DNA of 64,000 nt from Victivallis vadensis (GCF_003096415.1 NZ_QEKH01000014.1:62001-126000), one strand, 5' to 3'; positions 44,165-54,533 are shown, numbered from the stretch's first letter. Notes: generated by a model from the sequence alone, not told the origin. Numbers and translations: made by a program.

Positions 44165-44249
44165 ACGGGATGTGCGTCGTCACTGCATTCCTCCTACTTA
44201 TCCCGCTGGGGAGCTCTGCTCCCCCGGCCCCTCGTTGCCTCTTCCGCTC

Positions 44250-44527
44250 CCGCTCTGCGTAAAAGAGAGGGGTTCGGGGGAGAGAAAGCGGCGACTTGCG
44301 CCGCGTCTCTCCCCGTACCAACCGATCTGAACATCTCTCTCATTCCCCTCAAGCTCTCACGCCTTGGCCAATGCTCTGCAAGCGGCAAGTCGGAGCAAAA
44401 ACGTGAAGTTGTTTTTCCGCAGAAAAGCGGGAAGACAACTTCACGTTTTTGCGGATCTTCCTTCCCCGCCGGCCGACCGCGCCTCTGCCGATCGACCGTC
44501 CCGTACCCGGCACCGGCACCTTGCCGG
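44250..44527 (+). repeat. 278-bp repeat, copy 2, inside a pseudopilin leader
   Basis: Counterpart of 14371-14648, of exactly the same length and read in the same frame: both translate as [15 protein letters not shown], then [20 protein letters not shown] and later PYPAPAPCR. Substitutions but no net insertions or deletions separate them. Confidence 0.9.
44395..44452. repeat. 58-nt palindrome in repeat copy 2
   Basis: Arms 44395-44412 and 44435-44452 pair perfectly over 18 bases. All 58 bases equal those of copy 1 in gene orientation. Confidence 0.95.
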
Positions 44528-44744
44528 ACGCAGGGGGCGCGGGGGGCGGCGGACACGCCCCCCGCATCCCGCCGCACAAGGCCGATCACCGCAAGATTTA
44601 CGCTGCTTGAGCTGCTCGTGGTAGCTGAAAGCCGCGATCCGCATGGCCGGTTTCGGCCGCGGCGTCAAAGTGACCAACTGACGGAACATCCCGGTGGCGA
44701 CAGAAGCTGCCGGCTGGCTCCCGAAGTTTTATCAGCACTTCCCG

Positions 44745-45533
44745 TCAATGGCGCTCGTGCTTGCGGAATGCCGCCGGAGAAATCTTACGGTATTTCGTGA
44801 AGATGCGGGTGAAGTAGTAACGGTTGCAGAAACCGCACTTCTCCGCGATCGCGGAGATCGACTCGTCGCTCTGAAGCAGATACAAAGCGGCGAGTTCCAG
44901 TTTTTTCTCCAGAATAAAGTGCTGCGGAGTAATCGCGAAACTGCTGTAGAACTTCTTGATGAAGGGGCCGAGGCTCATATGCGCCATCGCCGCGAGCTTG
45001 CGATTGCTGTAATTCAGGGTCGGGTCGCGCTTGATCATCTGCCAGATCGCGAGCATCTGGGACTCGATATTGCGCAGGTCGAGCAGATACTCCTGCGGAA
45101 GCTGTTCGATGACCAGATTGACCGCGGCGCATCCGAGCAGTTTGAGCGCATCGCCCCCCTGCCGCGCCTGCAGCAGTTCGCTGAGTCGGTCGATCACGCC
45201 GTGCAGCGGCGGCGAACCGGCAAGTTCGGCGACGAAATCGGAACAGTCGGCGTACAGCCCGCCGATGGTGAAGTGCAGATAGAATTTCTCAATCAGCCCG
45301 CCGCGGGTGCTGGTGGTGAAAACGGTGTTCGGGGCGATCAGATAAATTTTCCCCGGCATCAGGTGGATGGTCCGGTCCTTGAAATGGATGTATCCGCAGG
45401 CGTTCACCGGCCGGTACAGCCGCCAATACGGCATCTGCAGGTCGATGAGGTTCCACTCCTGGATCACGTCATAACGCATATACAGAATTTCCACAGGGAA
45501 AGGGGCCAGCGAAAATGCCTCATGATTTGCCAT
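44745..45533 (-). CDS. AraC-family transcriptional regulator
   Basis: A 262-residue regulator. The N-terminal half is an AraC-type cupin (GYIHFKDRTIHLMPGKIYLI and FTTSTRGGLIEKFYLHF); the C-terminal half is the double helix-turn-helix (RKLAAMAHMSLGPFIKKFYS, then SISAIAEKCGFCNRYYFTRIF). GGGAGAA precedes the ATG. An AT-rich stretch with TATAAT-like boxes (about 45590-45610) is the likely promoter. It lies downstream of the GH39-like gene in the same direction but 178 bases away, so it is probably a separate unit controlling a nearby glycan operon. Confidence 0.9.
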   Translation of the reverse strand: MANHEAFSLAPFPVEILYMRYDVIQEWNLIDLQMPYWRLYRPVNACGYIHFKDRTIHLMPGKIYLIAPNTVFTTSTRGGLIEKFYLHFTIGGLYADCSDFVAELAGSPPLHGVIDRLSELLQARQGGDALKLLGCAAVNLVIEQLPQEYLLDLRNIESQMLAIWQMIKRDPTLNYSNRKLAAMAHMSLGPFIKKFYSSFAITPQHFILEKKLELAALYLLQSDESISAIAEKCGFCNRYYFTRIFTKYRKISPAAFRKHERH

Positions 45534-45710
45534 GACGTTCTCCCGGAGAGTGCGAAGCCGGACCGGCTCCGCCGTTTGCCGTTTTCTTTTGTTATATAAT
45601 TATATAATGAAAATCCCCGCACTGCAAGTCCGAATCCGCAAAAACATACGAATAGATACAAAAAAAGCCATTCCACATATTTGGCGGTTGCAAAGAGAGA
45701 AAAAGTCCGG

Positions 45711-48386
45711 CTATCTGTTTTTTGCGGCCTCCGGTCTGCCATCAAGTGAAAGCGAATCCAGCAGTTCTTCTGCCGGGAAGTCGCCGGTGAGATAATACAG
45801 CACACGTCCTGATGTCGCTCCGGCAGCATACGGATTTCCCCAGAGATCGGTACGCGCAACTCCGGGCAAACGGCTTCGCAGCAGCCAGCCGGACGCCGTT
45901 TTCCGGGGAATTGCGACCACGGTACTGGTCCGACCGTCGGAAAAACAATATGCGTACACCTGATCCCCGAAGCCCCGGCGCGCCGTGAACTTCTTATCCT
46001 CCAGAAGCCGCGCCATCGCGGCATGGGCCACCAGTTGAGGCGATGGATAGCCGTCCGCCTGCAGCAGCGCCAGAAAATTCGGCTGCCGGGCCAGGCCTTC
46101 GTAGGTATGCGCGGAGTAGAGAAACACCCGGTCGACGCCCGCAGCCAGCAAACTTACGATATAACGGACTTGAAGTTCAGAGAGTTCGAGATTGTCGTCG
46201 CGGTTAGGCCACGGCACGGTATGGCGGTAGATTCCGATATACTCGCCCAGCGCCTCGTTGGCGGCGGACTTGCTGGCCCCCTGCCCCTCGCTCATGTAAA
46301 TCCGATGCCGGAAAACGGAACCGATCGTATCGCGCAGTTCCCGGATTGCGCGTTCCGGAATATCACCGGGATAACCGGTGTAACGGTCGTTGTACAAGTG
46401 AAAGTCGACGATGTCGCAATACCGGCCGGCTCCGAGCTTGGCCAACGCGCGGTTCCAGCGCTCGCCGATCACTCCGGCCACGGTATTGTAACCGGCGATC
46501 CTGACTTCCGGAGCTACGGCGCGAGCCGCCTCAAACGCGGCTTTCTGCAATGTGAAATAAGGCGGCGCATTGTCCGGGAAGGAGATGCGGCTTCCGTTTT
46601 CATCGAAGCCTTTGTAGAAAAAGCCGGACGCCCACGGTTCGTTCCAGACCATGTATTCATCGATTTCTCCGCGATAGCGCCTCACTACGGCAGTCACATA
46701 GGCGGCGAACTCTTCCGGCCGGAGCGGAGCGGCATAATTCAGCCGGTAGCGTTCCAGCCAGGAGAGTTTCTTCTTATCCCACTCTCTTTTCCCGGCCTCG
46801 GTGGCCCATGCGGGAGCAGTTGAAAGCCCGCCGAGGATTTTCAGGTGGTTCCGGCGGTAAAGGCCGATCGCGTCGTCGCGGAAACGCCATTCGCCCCGGC
46901 TCGGTTCAAGGAACGCCCAACCGATGTATTCAGTCCCCGCATCGTGGAGCCGGACATGGTTGACTCCGGCGGCCTTGATGCTCTTCAACACCGGATCATT
47001 GGCCAGAACATGAATGCCGAACGGCGAATCCGGCGCATTCCTGTCCCAGTAGCGCGGACGCGGCAGCCGGGTGACGACCAATTCATTCACCGGCGAGATC
47101 GGCTTCCCGTCCCTGACCGCGGCGACTTCAATCCGGAACTGTCCCGACGCCCCTCCGGCAAACATCCCGAAGTCTATGCTGCCATGCGCGTTGCGAGGCG
47201 TCACCTGAAAACTCTGCTTCCTGCCGTACAGGTCGGCGGCAGTGACGGCCAGAACCGCCCCTTCCCAACTACCCGAAAGCCGATAATCGATGCGGGGGAC
47301 TTCCGTGAGAAACTGAATACGGGAAGCTGCGGCTTCCCCGGGTGGGAGCGCCAGCGCAACTTCACACGGAGCCTGCGGCAGATAGGCGGAATCATTTCCC
47401 GCCGCAACCCGGAAGGCATCGACCGCCAACGTATTCCGGGTACGGAACCGGAACTGGAACGCCTTTGCTTCCGCTTCCGGAATAAATTCAATTCCCAGCC
47501 GCTTCCACACCTCCGCCGCGGGCAGTTTCCGCCAGCGTCCTCCCGCGTAAACCTCGCCCTCCCCCCGGTACGAGAAAGAGAACGTGTGGACTTTCCCCGG
47601 TTCCGCCACCTGAAAGGGTTCGGTCAGCAACGCGCCGTCGCGGAAAACCAGACAAGGCGAACCGGACGGTCCCGGTTCGGCGGATATCCGCCACTGCGGC
47701 GTTTTCTCCCTCCCGAAATTCCAGCCGCTCTGCAATCCGGCGGGAAGCCGGCTGTTCCGGAAAAAGTTCTTCAATTCCGGCGAAGGCCGCCGAATCCCCG
47801 AAGCGGACTTCGCCAGCTCTTCCGGTCCGGCCTCCGTCAGTTTCAGCGAGACGATATCGAACGCCCCGACCGCGTTCAAATACAGAAACAACCCAACCTC
47901 CCCGGCAGGTACACCGGCCTGAGGCCTGAAGATAAACTCCGCCTTTTTCCATTCCGGCGTAATCTCCAGCGGCGCGCTCCACAAAGTCCGGTAGGGAGCG
48001 GCAGTCTCGCGGATCAGAATCTCCGCTTTATTATCCTGGAGGTTGCGATATTGCAGTGAGAGTTTATAATATTTACGGTCAGCCGGACGCGGGACCGGGC
48101 AAGCGAACTGCACCCGCTGCGAATCCATTTTCGTGACCTCGAAGCGCAAAAAGTGCTCCATCCCTTCATTGATCACCCTGCCTGTCGCTTCACAGCCGGT
48201 CCAGCCCGGATAGTCCGGCCGCCAGTTCTCCGGCAGAACGCCGTCGAATCTCCCTTTCGCAACGACCGTGTTCTTTTTCACTCTGGTGAAATCCACATCC
48301 AACGCAAGCGGCGCGGCTTCGGCGGCAACGCTACTGAACGATATCCCGCACAGCAGGCCAATAACCAGGAATCTGATCTTCCACAT
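45711..48386 (-). CDS. Large secreted GH39-like glycoside hydrolase
   Basis: An 891-residue exported protein with signal peptide (to about SSVAAEAAP). Residues 30-190 and 220-420 look like two beta-sandwich, carbohydrate-binding-type domains. The TIM barrel starts near DSPFGIHVLAND and shows GVNHVRLHDAGTEYIGW, the acid/base E583 in YMVWNEPWAS and the likely nucleophile E700 in YMSEGQG, a clan-A layout as in GH39. A short beta domain ends the protein. The start at 48386 has ATGGAG upstream. It is the third gene after the GHL6 and pseudopilin genes. Confidence 0.8.
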   Translation of the reverse strand: MWKIRFLVIGLLCGISFSSVAAEAAPLALDVDFTRVKKNTVVAKGRFDGVLPENWRPDYPGWTGCEATGRVINEGMEHFLRFEVTKMDSQRVQFACPVPRPADRKYYKLSLQYRNLQDNKAEILIRETAAPYRTLWSAPLEITPEWKKAEFIFRPQAGVPAGEVGLFLYLNAVGAFDIVSLKLTEAGPEELAKSASGIRRPSPELKNFFRNSRLPAGLQSGWNFGREKTPQWRISAEPGPSGSPCLVFRDGALLTEPFQVAEPGKVHTFSFSYRGEGEVYAGGRWRKLPAAEVWKRLGIEFIPEAEAKAFQFRFRTRNTLAVDAFRVAAGNDSAYLPQAPCEVALALPPGEAAASRIQFLTEVPRIDYRLSGSWEGAVLAVTAADLYGRKQSFQVTPRNAHGSIDFGMFAGGASGQFRIEVAAVRDGKPISPVNELVVTRLPRPRYWDRNAPDSPFGIHVLANDPVLKSIKAAGVNHVRLHDAGTEYIGWAFLEPSRGEWRFRDDAIGLYRRNHLKILGGLSTAPAWATEAGKREWDKKKLSWLERYRLNYAAPLRPEEFAAYVTAVVRRYRGEIDEYMVWNEPWASGFFYKGFDENGSRISFPDNAPPYFTLQKAAFEAARAVAPEVRIAGYNTVAGVIGERWNRALAKLGAGRYCDIVDFHLYNDRYTGYPGDIPERAIRELRDTIGSVFRHRIYMSEGQGASKSAANEALGEYIGIYRHTVPWPNRDDNLELSELQVRYIVSLLAAGVDRVFLYSAHTYEGLARQPNFLALLQADGYPSPQLVAHAAMARLLEDKKFTARRGFGDQVYAYCFSDGRTSTVVAIPRKTASGWLLRSRLPGVARTDLWGNPYAAGATSGRVLYYLTGDFPAEELLDSLSLDGRPEAAKNR

Positions 48387-48397
48387 GGCAGGCTCCA

Positions 48398-49126
48398 TTA
48401 CTCATTCATCCACATTTTCGGAGAAGACCAACTGTCCCCTTCCAGCGTCTCTTTCGGCATATACCGGGTGACATGTCCGTCCGCCATCAGATAGTTGAAC
48501 TTGTTGGAGTGGGGAGGCGGTATCGGATTTCCGGCGCCGTCCTGATGATTGGTATGCTGCTGGTCCGGATTCATATCGGAAGTGCTGTTGATATAGCCGA
48601 TGAATTTGTTCCGGCTGCTGCGTTCAGTCGCGGCCACCGTCATCGAAGGCCGTCTCACCCGCGTCAGCCGGATGATCGAACTCAAATCCGTCGAATCGGA
48701 AATCTCCGGCGAAAACAGCCGGCGGTTCAGTACATAGGTATTGCGCCGCTCGACATTGGGCAGCCCGTTGGCGATCACCGGACAACGGTAAAGCGACCGG
48801 GTGTCGACGATGCCGCCGAATTCATTGTACTGCGCCTGTGACAGATCAAGGCTCCTCCCGTCGTACCTTCCATACCCCAGCACATCATCCCACGTAAAGC
48901 CCTTGTACAAGCTCGTGCTCCGGCTGTCCGCGGCGAACGGCAGAGAATCACTGTTGTCGCCCGCGTAATTCAGCATCATCAGTCCGAGCTGTTTGAAATT
49001 GTTCACGCATTGCGCCCCCCAGGCATGTTTCCGCGCCTGGTTCAGCGCCGGCAGCAGCATCGCCGCCAATATCGCGATGATCGCAATCACCACCAGCAGC
49101 TCAATAATGGTGAAATTCCGTTTCAT
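48398..49126 (-). CDS. Type IV pseudopilin (H-X9-DG type)
   Basis: A 242-residue pseudopilin with a very short leader: MKRN, then [20 protein letters not shown]. The globular part ends with [17 protein letters not shown] (H-X9-DG). The start at 49126 has GAAGGAG 7 bases upstream and overlaps the stop of the GHL6 gene by 4 bases. The residue before the cleavage site is Asn. This undisturbed leader is the best local reference for what the other pseudopilin leaders looked like before repeat insertion. Confidence 0.92.
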   Translation of the reverse strand: MKRNFTIIELLVVIAIIAILAAMLLPALNQARKHAWGAQCVNNFKQLGLMMLNYAGDNSDSLPFAADSRSTSLYKGFTWDDVLGYGRYDGRSLDLSQAQYNEFGGIVDTRSLYRCPVIANGLPNVERRNTYVLNRRLFSPEISDSTDLSSIIRLTRVRRPSMTVAATERSSRNKFIGYINSTSDMNPDQQHTNHQDGAGNPIPPPHSNKFNYLMADGHVTRYMPKETLEGDSWSSPKMWMNE

Positions 49127-51234
49127 TTCCATTCTCCTTCCATAACGATTGAAGTTTGAGGTTCCGATTCCAAACAGGTTGCAGGCATGGTACATTTTTC
49201 AATTTCAAACAGCTCGACGTGTTCCAGACGGCTGATTTCAAACCGCAATTCTCCCTGCGCAAAACAGTACGGGTGATCTTCTCCGTCGGAAACCCGCTTC
49301 ATCGCAGCCGGCATCACTCCCTCCGGCAATCGGATGCTCAACCGGACCTCCCGCAGCGGAATCACCGGCAGCGTCTGCTGGTAATTCACGACTCCGAGCA
49401 GCAGAGTGCGGCCGTCTTCGCTCTCCAGCAGCGTAACCTCCGCATCGGCGGGAAGGTTTTCCGCCTGAAGCAGAAAGCGCGGAAGCAACCGTTTGAACAA
49501 CGCCTCACCGAACGTCTGCTGCGAATACTGCCGTATCGCCAGCACTCCCGAGTACAGATAGGCCACCCGTCCCCTGCCGTATCCATGCTCGATCCAGCCC
49601 GCATACCGGGTAGTCTCTCCGGGTGGATTGGAGTGGATGGAGGCGTAATGTCTTTCATCGTCTGCCGGAAAATCCGGCAGGGCCACCAGTCCTTTCACTT
49701 CGGCAGGGTCCGCCGCCGACACCAGCGGCGCCGGAACACCCCGGCAGGAAAGATATTCGCCCTTGTGCGCGAGGTAGCTGACGGACCCGGCGTCATGCCC
49801 CGTGTAATCAGCATGGAAAAGATCAGCCAACTGAAAATTGCCGGAAGTGCCGCCCGAAGGCGTGAACAGTGAGGTTTTACCGGTGGCGATCAGGGTGCCG
49901 CCGTCGCACACGAACTTACGGAGCCGCCCGCACTCTTCCGGCGTCATGAAAACGGCGTGATTCACGATCAGCGCCTTCAAACCGGAAAAATCCGATGTCA
50001 CATCAGTCACGATCCGGTACGGAATATGCAGCCGGTTCAGGATCTCGGCGCTTCCCAGTATCTCATCGAGCGTCGCATTGCGGCGGATTCCCATATTATT
50101 GGCGGACGCCTCGTGAAGCCGGATCAACGGAACGCCGTTCTTCTCCTCATTCACACAGCTCTCCATTGAAAAGTAGAGGCCGACTTCAGCGCGAAGTTCC
50201 GGCCGCAATTCCGCAATGCGCTTCCGAAAGGGTTCCAGTTGTTCGACAATTTTTCCGAGCCGCCGATAGAATGGCCGGCAGAGTGTTCCATCCGGATTGA
50301 TTGCATCGATAAAGAGATAAGCGCCGCCGTTGGCCAGTGTGGTCGCGGCATGAAGCAACAGTTCCTCATCCGATTTCGAAGAGGTGTGATCGTGCAGGTC
50401 GGTACAGCGGGAGGTCATGAATTCGTACGGTTTCCTGCGACTGTAGGCCGCGAAGATTCTGGCGGCCAACCGTTGCTGCAGAGCGCCCCCATAGAAATCC
50501 CCCGAAGCGTAGTCCGACGACGCCGCGATCGCGGAACTCTGCCCCATATACCAGCCGTGCAGAACAGCGGAGAACTGGTGGGTGACTGCGATTCCGGGGC
50601 GGCATTCGCGGGCGTGCGCAGTCAGCTCCCGGGCAAATTCTGCGAGCGACTCTTCGCGGAACCGCTGAAAAGCGATCCAGCCGGAATCATTCCAGTCCAC
50701 CGTTTCCGGAATCGGTCTGCCGAACTTTTCCCGGCAGGCCGCACAACAGCACACCTGCGGCCAGAAAGTCATGTCGAGAAAAAGCCCTGCGATTTCATAA
50801 GCCGCAATCTCGGCAATCTGCTCCCGGCAGAATTCCCGGTAAGCGGCGTTGTTGGGACAGCAGTAATGATAACGCCCGTGCGATTCGTCACCGGCACGGG
50901 AACGGATCCGCCATTCGGAATGGCGGAACGCCGGTTCATTCTGGTAGACCACGGTATGATACCCCACCGGCACGATTCCGGCTTCAGCCAGCAGTCGGAC
51001 CGTCTCTCCGAAAAGATCCCGCCCGACACAGCCGCCGTGGACATGGCCGATCCGGGAGGGATAGTAGCAGTTGCCGTTGTGGTCGCTGGCATAGACCATC
51101 GCCGCTTCGACCCCGGCCAGCCTGACCATCTCCACATATTCCGCCGGATCGAACTTTCTCATATACTCCGGCTTCAGATCCGTGATGTGATTATCGATCA
51201 GAAGCCGGGAGTAACAATCGAAAAGCGTTTTCAT
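49123..51234 (-). CDS. GHL6-type hypothetical glycoside hydrolase with amidotransferase-like domain
   Basis: A 703-residue protein without signal peptide. The N-terminal barrel has the GHL6 (hypothetical glycosyl hydrolase 6) pattern [34 protein letters not shown] and [17 protein letters not shown] with clustered cysteines. From about residue 385 a flavodoxin-like domain ([18 protein letters not shown], then [11 protein letters not shown]) resembles the beta-galactosidase trimerisation domain. It is related to GH29 and GH42 barrels; activity is unproven. It is the first gene of a three-gene operon and diverges from an AraC gene. Confidence 0.82.
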   Translation of the reverse strand: MKTLFDCYSRLLIDNHITDLKPEYMRKFDPAEYVEMVRLAGVEAAMVYASDHNGNCYYPSRIGHVHGGCVGRDLFGETVRLLAEAGIVPVGYHTVVYQNEPAFRHSEWRIRSRAGDESHGRYHYCCPNNAAYREFCREQIAEIAAYEIAGLFLDMTFWPQVCCCAACREKFGRPIPETVDWNDSGWIAFQRFREESLAEFARELTAHARECRPGIAVTHQFSAVLHGWYMGQSSAIAASSDYASGDFYGGALQQRLAARIFAAYSRRKPYEFMTSRCTDLHDHTSSKSDEELLLHAATTLANGGAYLFIDAINPDGTLCRPFYRRLGKIVEQLEPFRKRIAELRPELRAEVGLYFSMESCVNEEKNGVPLIRLHEASANNMGIRRNATLDEILGSAEILNRLHIPYRIVTDVTSDFSGLKALIVNHAVFMTPEECGRLRKFVCDGGTLIATGKTSLFTPSGGTSGNFQLADLFHADYTGHDAGSVSYLAHKGEYLSCRGVPAPLVSAADPAEVKGLVALPDFPADDERHYASIHSNPPGETTRYAGWIEHGYGRGRVAYLYSGVLAIRQYSQQTFGEALFKRLLPRFLLQAENLPADAEVTLLESEDGRTLLLGVVNYQQTLPVIPLREVRLSIRLPEGVMPAAMKRVSDGEDHPYCFAQGELRFEISRLEHVELFEIEKCTMPATCLESEPQTSIVMEGEWK

Positions 51235-51258
51235 GAATCAGTACCGTTCCGTTGATTT

Positions 51259-51282
51259 TTTTAGCATCTATACTATATTATA
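51259..51282 (+). promoter_or_regulatory. Divergent promoter region, GHL6 and AraC genes
   Basis: On the plus strand TTGATT (51252-51257), 16 bases and TATATT lead to the AraC gene. On the minus strand the same AT-rich stretch reads GGTATAATATAGTATA, offering a -10 box for the GHL6 operon. The two promoters overlap, so one bound regulator could affect both. Confidence 0.55.
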
Positions 51283-51317
51283 CCAAAAGAAAACCGGATT
51301 GCATAGAGGAGAAATCG

Positions 51318-52283
51318 ATTATTATCAGGACAAATCGATACTTGGCAGCCCTGGAACCGCTCCGGCCGCAAAGCCTGGTCTGCTGGCACGGCGAGTGGCC
51401 GGCAGGATGGGTGGAAAAAAACCGGCGGCTCTACGATTATGAACTGGTCTATGTGAGCAGCGGCAAAGGCCGGGTGGCGACCGGGGAGCGAAGCTATTAC
51501 TGCGATGCGGGTTCGCTGGTCATCATTCCGCCGCGGCTGCTGCACTATTCCGATGCCGAGAGCGGCATGGAACGCTGGTGTCTGCATATCGACTGGTTCG
51601 GCAAGTGCCTGGCACAGAAAACAATGGAGATGCCCTACGTGTTTACCGACACCGATGAGACTTTTCGGGAGGAACTCGCCGCGGAGCCGCCGCCGCCGGA
51701 ATGTGCGCTGGAATTTCCGCTTCATCTTCGCCTTGGAGAAGAACAGCGCGAGCCGATGCTCGCCGCACTTAGGGAATTATTCATGTATCCTCCTGAAACC
51801 CTCGCTGCCGCCGCGTACCGGCAATCCGCATTGTGGCGAATTCTCTCATTCGCGCTGGAAACGCCCGGCACACTCGCCCCGGCGTTATGCGACCGGATGA
51901 ATACGATCTTCTTTCAGGCCAAAACCCTATTGGATAAAGAATTCCATAATCCGGAGCTGGAACTTGCCCGAATTGCCCGATCCCTGCGGATCACCCCCAA
52001 CTACCTGCTGAAGCTTTTCCGCCGCGAAATCGGCATGTCCGCACAGGGATATCTGCAGAACCTGCGTCTGACCCACGCCGAGAAACTTCTGGGCTCCACA
52101 CGCCTGTCGATCGCGGAAATCGCCCTGGCTTCCGGTTTCTCCGACGGGAATTACTTCGCCCGCTTTTTCCGCCTCAAGCACGGCGTCTCGCCGCGGCAGT
52201 TCCGGCTTTCACGACAGGCGGAACCGGAAGCCCTTTCCCACGGCGGAATCACCTCTTCGCGGCGGCGGTCAGCAGGCGGTTGA
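51318..52283 (+). CDS. AraC-family transcriptional regulator, possible ATT start
   Basis: A regulator of about 321 residues. A cupin-type N-terminal domain (LVYVSSGKGRVATGE, YYCDAGSLVIIPPRLLHYSD) precedes the double helix-turn-helix (LARIARSLRITPNYLLKLFR, then IAEIALASGFSDGNYFARFF). There is no ATG near the beginning of the likely coding region. AGGAG (51307-51311) lies 6 bases before an ATT (51318), so ATT may be the start; TTG at 51342 or at 51252 are alternatives. It diverges from the GHL6 operon, its likely target. Its end overlaps the YaiI gene on the other strand by 35 bases. Confidence 0.85.
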   Translation: MIIRTNRYLAALEPLRPQSLVCWHGEWPAGWVEKNRRLYDYELVYVSSGKGRVATGERSYYCDAGSLVIIPPRLLHYSDAESGMERWCLHIDWFGKCLAQKTMEMPYVFTDTDETFREELAAEPPPPECALEFPLHLRLGEEQREPMLAALRELFMYPPETLAAAAYRQSALWRILSFALETPGTLAPALCDRMNTIFFQAKTLLDKEFHNPELELARIARSLRITPNYLLKLFRREIGMSAQGYLQNLRLTHAEKLLGSTRLSIAEIALASGFSDGNYFARFFRLKHGVSPRQFRLSRQAEPEALSHGGITSSRRRSAGG

Positions 52284-52734
52284 GCAGATTCAGGAATTTT
52301 TCTCTGTGTTTCGGAGAAAAGGGGGCGGGGCCGCCGGTGACCTCTCCGGCGGCCCGCAGGTCCTGCATCACATCGCGCATCGCCAGCCGGGTCTTGATAT
52401 TCGCGGGCGTAAAAAGCTCGCCGTGCGAATTGAACGCCTGCGCCCCCTTCGCCAATACCCGGTCGGCCAGCGGAATATCCGAGGTAATCACCAGATCGCC
52501 CGCCCGCGCCAGTTCGACGATCCGGTTGTCGGCTGCGTCGAAACCGCTGCCGGTCACTTCAAGCCGCACCAGCGCCGACGCCGGAATGCGCTGAAAGGAA
52601 TTGGCGACCAGCACTGCCGGTATCCGGGTCCGCTCCGCAGCCCGGTAGACTGCCTCCTTCAGCTCACGCGGAATCGCGTCGCCATCGATGTAAATCGTTG
52701 CAGAACGGCGTTCCGGAATCTCCATATTCTCCAT
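52249..52734 (-). CDS. YaiI/YqxD family protein (DUF188)
   Basis: A 161-residue cytoplasmic protein of the YaiI/YqxD family, related to PIN-like nucleases, with IYIDGDAIPRELKEAVYRAA at the start, DLVITSDIPLADRVLAKGA in the centre and a C-terminal KHREKFLNLLNRLL helix. The start is uncertain between 52734 (AAAGG upstream) and 52725; a longer frame to 52818 lies inside the next gene. The biological role is not known. Confidence 0.88.
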   Translation of the reverse strand: MENMEIPERRSATIYIDGDAIPRELKEAVYRAAERTRIPAVLVANSFQRIPASALVRLEVTGSGFDAADNRIVELARAGDLVITSDIPLADRVLAKGAQAFNSHGELFTPANIKTRLAMRDVMQDLRAAGEVTGGPAPFSPKHREKFLNLLNRLLTAAAKR

Positions 52735-52756
52735 ACCTTTCCCAAGCAGCGGAAGT

Positions 52757-53968
52757 TTATTCCGGAATCCAGAATGTGGTCTGCGAGCGCACCGCCTCCG
52801 GCTTGCCCTCCACCTCAAGTTCCACGGTGTAGGGAACTTCGGCCCCCTCCGGCCTGCCGAGAAACAGGCGCGCGCCCTCCTGCCGGAAGGAAACCTCGCC
52901 CCCCTCGGGGAAGAGCCGGGCGCGGCGCACTTCGTTCTTCAGTTCCGCCCAGCAGAATTCGCCGCAGGGATCATTCAGGAAATGCAGGAAAATCCGGCTG
53001 CCGCGCACCGTGACCGGACGGGCGGTGCAGTTCCACGAGAACGGATGCCGTTCGCTCTGCGTGACGGCTTCGCGGTGACGTTCCAGCCACTCGCCCGCTT
53101 CGTCGAGGATGCGCACCGACTCCTCCGGAATCGTCCCATCCTCTTTCGGACCGACGTTCAACAACAGATTGCCACCCTTTTCCGCACAGGTCAGCAGCAG
53201 TTGGATCACCTGCCCCGCGCTCTTCCAATGGAAGTCCCCGGCATGCCACCCCCAGTTGTCGTTCAGCGTCATGCACGCCTCCCAGTCGCGGTCCTCCGCC
53301 GGCGGATTGACGGTCTGCTCGCATACCTTCACGTCGAACGGGTTTCCCAGGCGGTTGTTCAGGATGATCTCCGGCTGCCACTCGCGGATCATCGCAATGG
53401 TTTCATCCCCGTCGATATTGCCGGGAATGCAGCCGTCGAACCAGAGATAGTCGATTTTACCGTACTCAGTCAGCAGCTCCTTCAATTCGGCGCGGTAGTA
53501 TTCGATGAAGCGGCGGCGCGCCTCCTCGCCGGCCCAATCCTTTTCATCCGGCCAGTCGCGGAAATAACCGCCGGGATAGTCCGGGCAGGACCAGTTTGCG
53601 GGCGAATAGTAAAGCCCGACCTTGAGTCCCGCCTTGCGCACGGCCTCCACGTAAGGAGCGACCAGGTCGCGTTTCGGTCCGAGCTTCGCGGCGTTGTACG
53701 GATTGACTTCGGAGTCCCACAGCGCAAAGCCGTCATGGTGCCGGGTGGTGAGCACGGTATAGCCCATGCCCCACTTTTTCGCTTTGGCCGCCCAGTCGGC
53801 GGGATCGTAATGCGAAGCGGTAAAGCGTTGGGCATAGAGCCGCCGGTACTCCTCCGCCGGAATCAACTCCCGGTTCATGATCCATTCGCCGCGTCCGGCG
53901 ACCGAATATGCTCCCCAGTGGATGAACATCCCGTAGCGCGCCCGGTTGAACCACCCGATCTTCTTCAT
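52757..53968 (-). CDS. Alpha-L-fucosidase, GH29 family (short form)
   Basis: A 403-residue retaining fucosidase without signal peptide. ARYGMFIHWGAYSVAGRGEW opens the barrel, YTVLTTRHHDGFALWDS follows, and the nucleophile is D178 in DYLWFDGC. The C-terminal beta domain is short. It is less than half identical by eye to the enzyme at 7914-9722 and lacks that protein's extra C-terminal domains, so the two probably serve different linkages. It is 22 bases upstream of the YaiI gene. Confidence 0.92.
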   Translation of the reverse strand: MKKIGWFNRARYGMFIHWGAYSVAGRGEWIMNRELIPAEEYRRLYAQRFTASHYDPADWAAKAKKWGMGYTVLTTRHHDGFALWDSEVNPYNAAKLGPKRDLVAPYVEAVRKAGLKVGLYYSPANWSCPDYPGGYFRDWPDEKDWAGEEARRRFIEYYRAELKELLTEYGKIDYLWFDGCIPGNIDGDETIAMIREWQPEIILNNRLGNPFDVKVCEQTVNPPAEDRDWEACMTLNDNWGWHAGDFHWKSAGQVIQLLLTCAEKGGNLLLNVGPKEDGTIPEESVRILDEAGEWLERHREAVTQSERHPFSWNCTARPVTVRGSRIFLHFLNDPCGEFCWAELKNEVRRARLFPEGGEVSFRQEGARLFLGRPEGAEVPYTVELEVEGKPEAVRSQTTFWIPE

Positions 53969-54092
53969 GGAAACGATTCCTCTCTTTGAAATATCTTTGC
54001 ATCTTTACGGAAAAGATAGCGTCCCGCCTGCCGGAAGTCAAAGGGCGATCAAAAATAACACGAAAGATTTTCCCCTGCTCTTCCGGGCCAGT

Positions 54093-54533
54093 TCAAGCCG
54101 CCACCGCCTGATGCAGGATGATCCAGACCAGATAGCGCAGGAGTTTTCCCAATGCCATCAGCCCGAAAAAACGGCCGGCCGGATAGCGCATAAAGCCCAG
54201 CGCGATCGCGACGCCGTCCCCCAGCAGCGGCAGGAAACAGAGGAACGCGGCGACTCCGCCGTACCGGCCGATCCGTTTCCGGGCGGTTTCGATCTCTTCG
54301 GCCGACACGCGGCAACAGCTCCGGAGCCATTCCATTTTGCCGCACCTGCCGAGCCAGAACGTCGTACCGCTGCCGAGAACATTCCCCAGAGTCGCAACCG
54401 GCAGACACCAGGCAGCCGGAACACCCGCCGCCAGCGCCGCGCTCAACGCCGCCTCGGAACTCAGCGGCAGAACCGTCGCCGCCAGAAAAGCCGCCCAGAA
54501 CAGAGCGGCCAGAATTGAAACTGTAACCCACAT
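54093..54533 (-). CDS. DedA/YqaA-like small membrane protein
   Basis: A 146-residue inner-membrane protein of the SNARE-associated/VTT type, close to YqaA: LPLSSEAALSAALAAG in the first re-entrant region, GNVLGSGTTFWLGRCG after it, and GRYGGVAAFLCFLPLLGDGVAIALG in the second half. Members flip or exchange phospholipids. It begins a 286-base gap that separates it from the divergent secreted-protein gene. Confidence 0.85.
   Translation of the reverse strand: MWVTVSILAALFWAAFLAATVLPLSSEAALSAALAAGVPAAWCLPVATLGNVLGSGTTFWLGRCGKMEWLRSCCRVSAEEIETARKRIGRYGGVAAFLCFLPLLGDGVAIALGFMRYPAGRFFGLMALGKLLRYLVWIILHQAVAA

Larger units (their letters stand above)
44138..44800 (+). pseudogene. Disrupted pseudopilin gene carrying the 278-bp repeat
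   Basis: A promoter copy (44045-44090) and GAAGGAATTGAACGT lead to an ATG at 44138, just as for the intact pseudopilin at 43807. The frame then enters the 22-bp unit and the 278-bp repeat (44250-44527) and reaches ARFTLLELLVV at F154, in the right frame. After LLVV the hydrophobic helix is lost and unrelated residues follow to 44800. No globular domain or H-X9-DG motif remains. The gene is therefore the 5' end of a pseudopilin with a repeat-extended leader and no body. Its last 56 bases overlap the AraC gene on the other strand. Confidence 0.75.
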
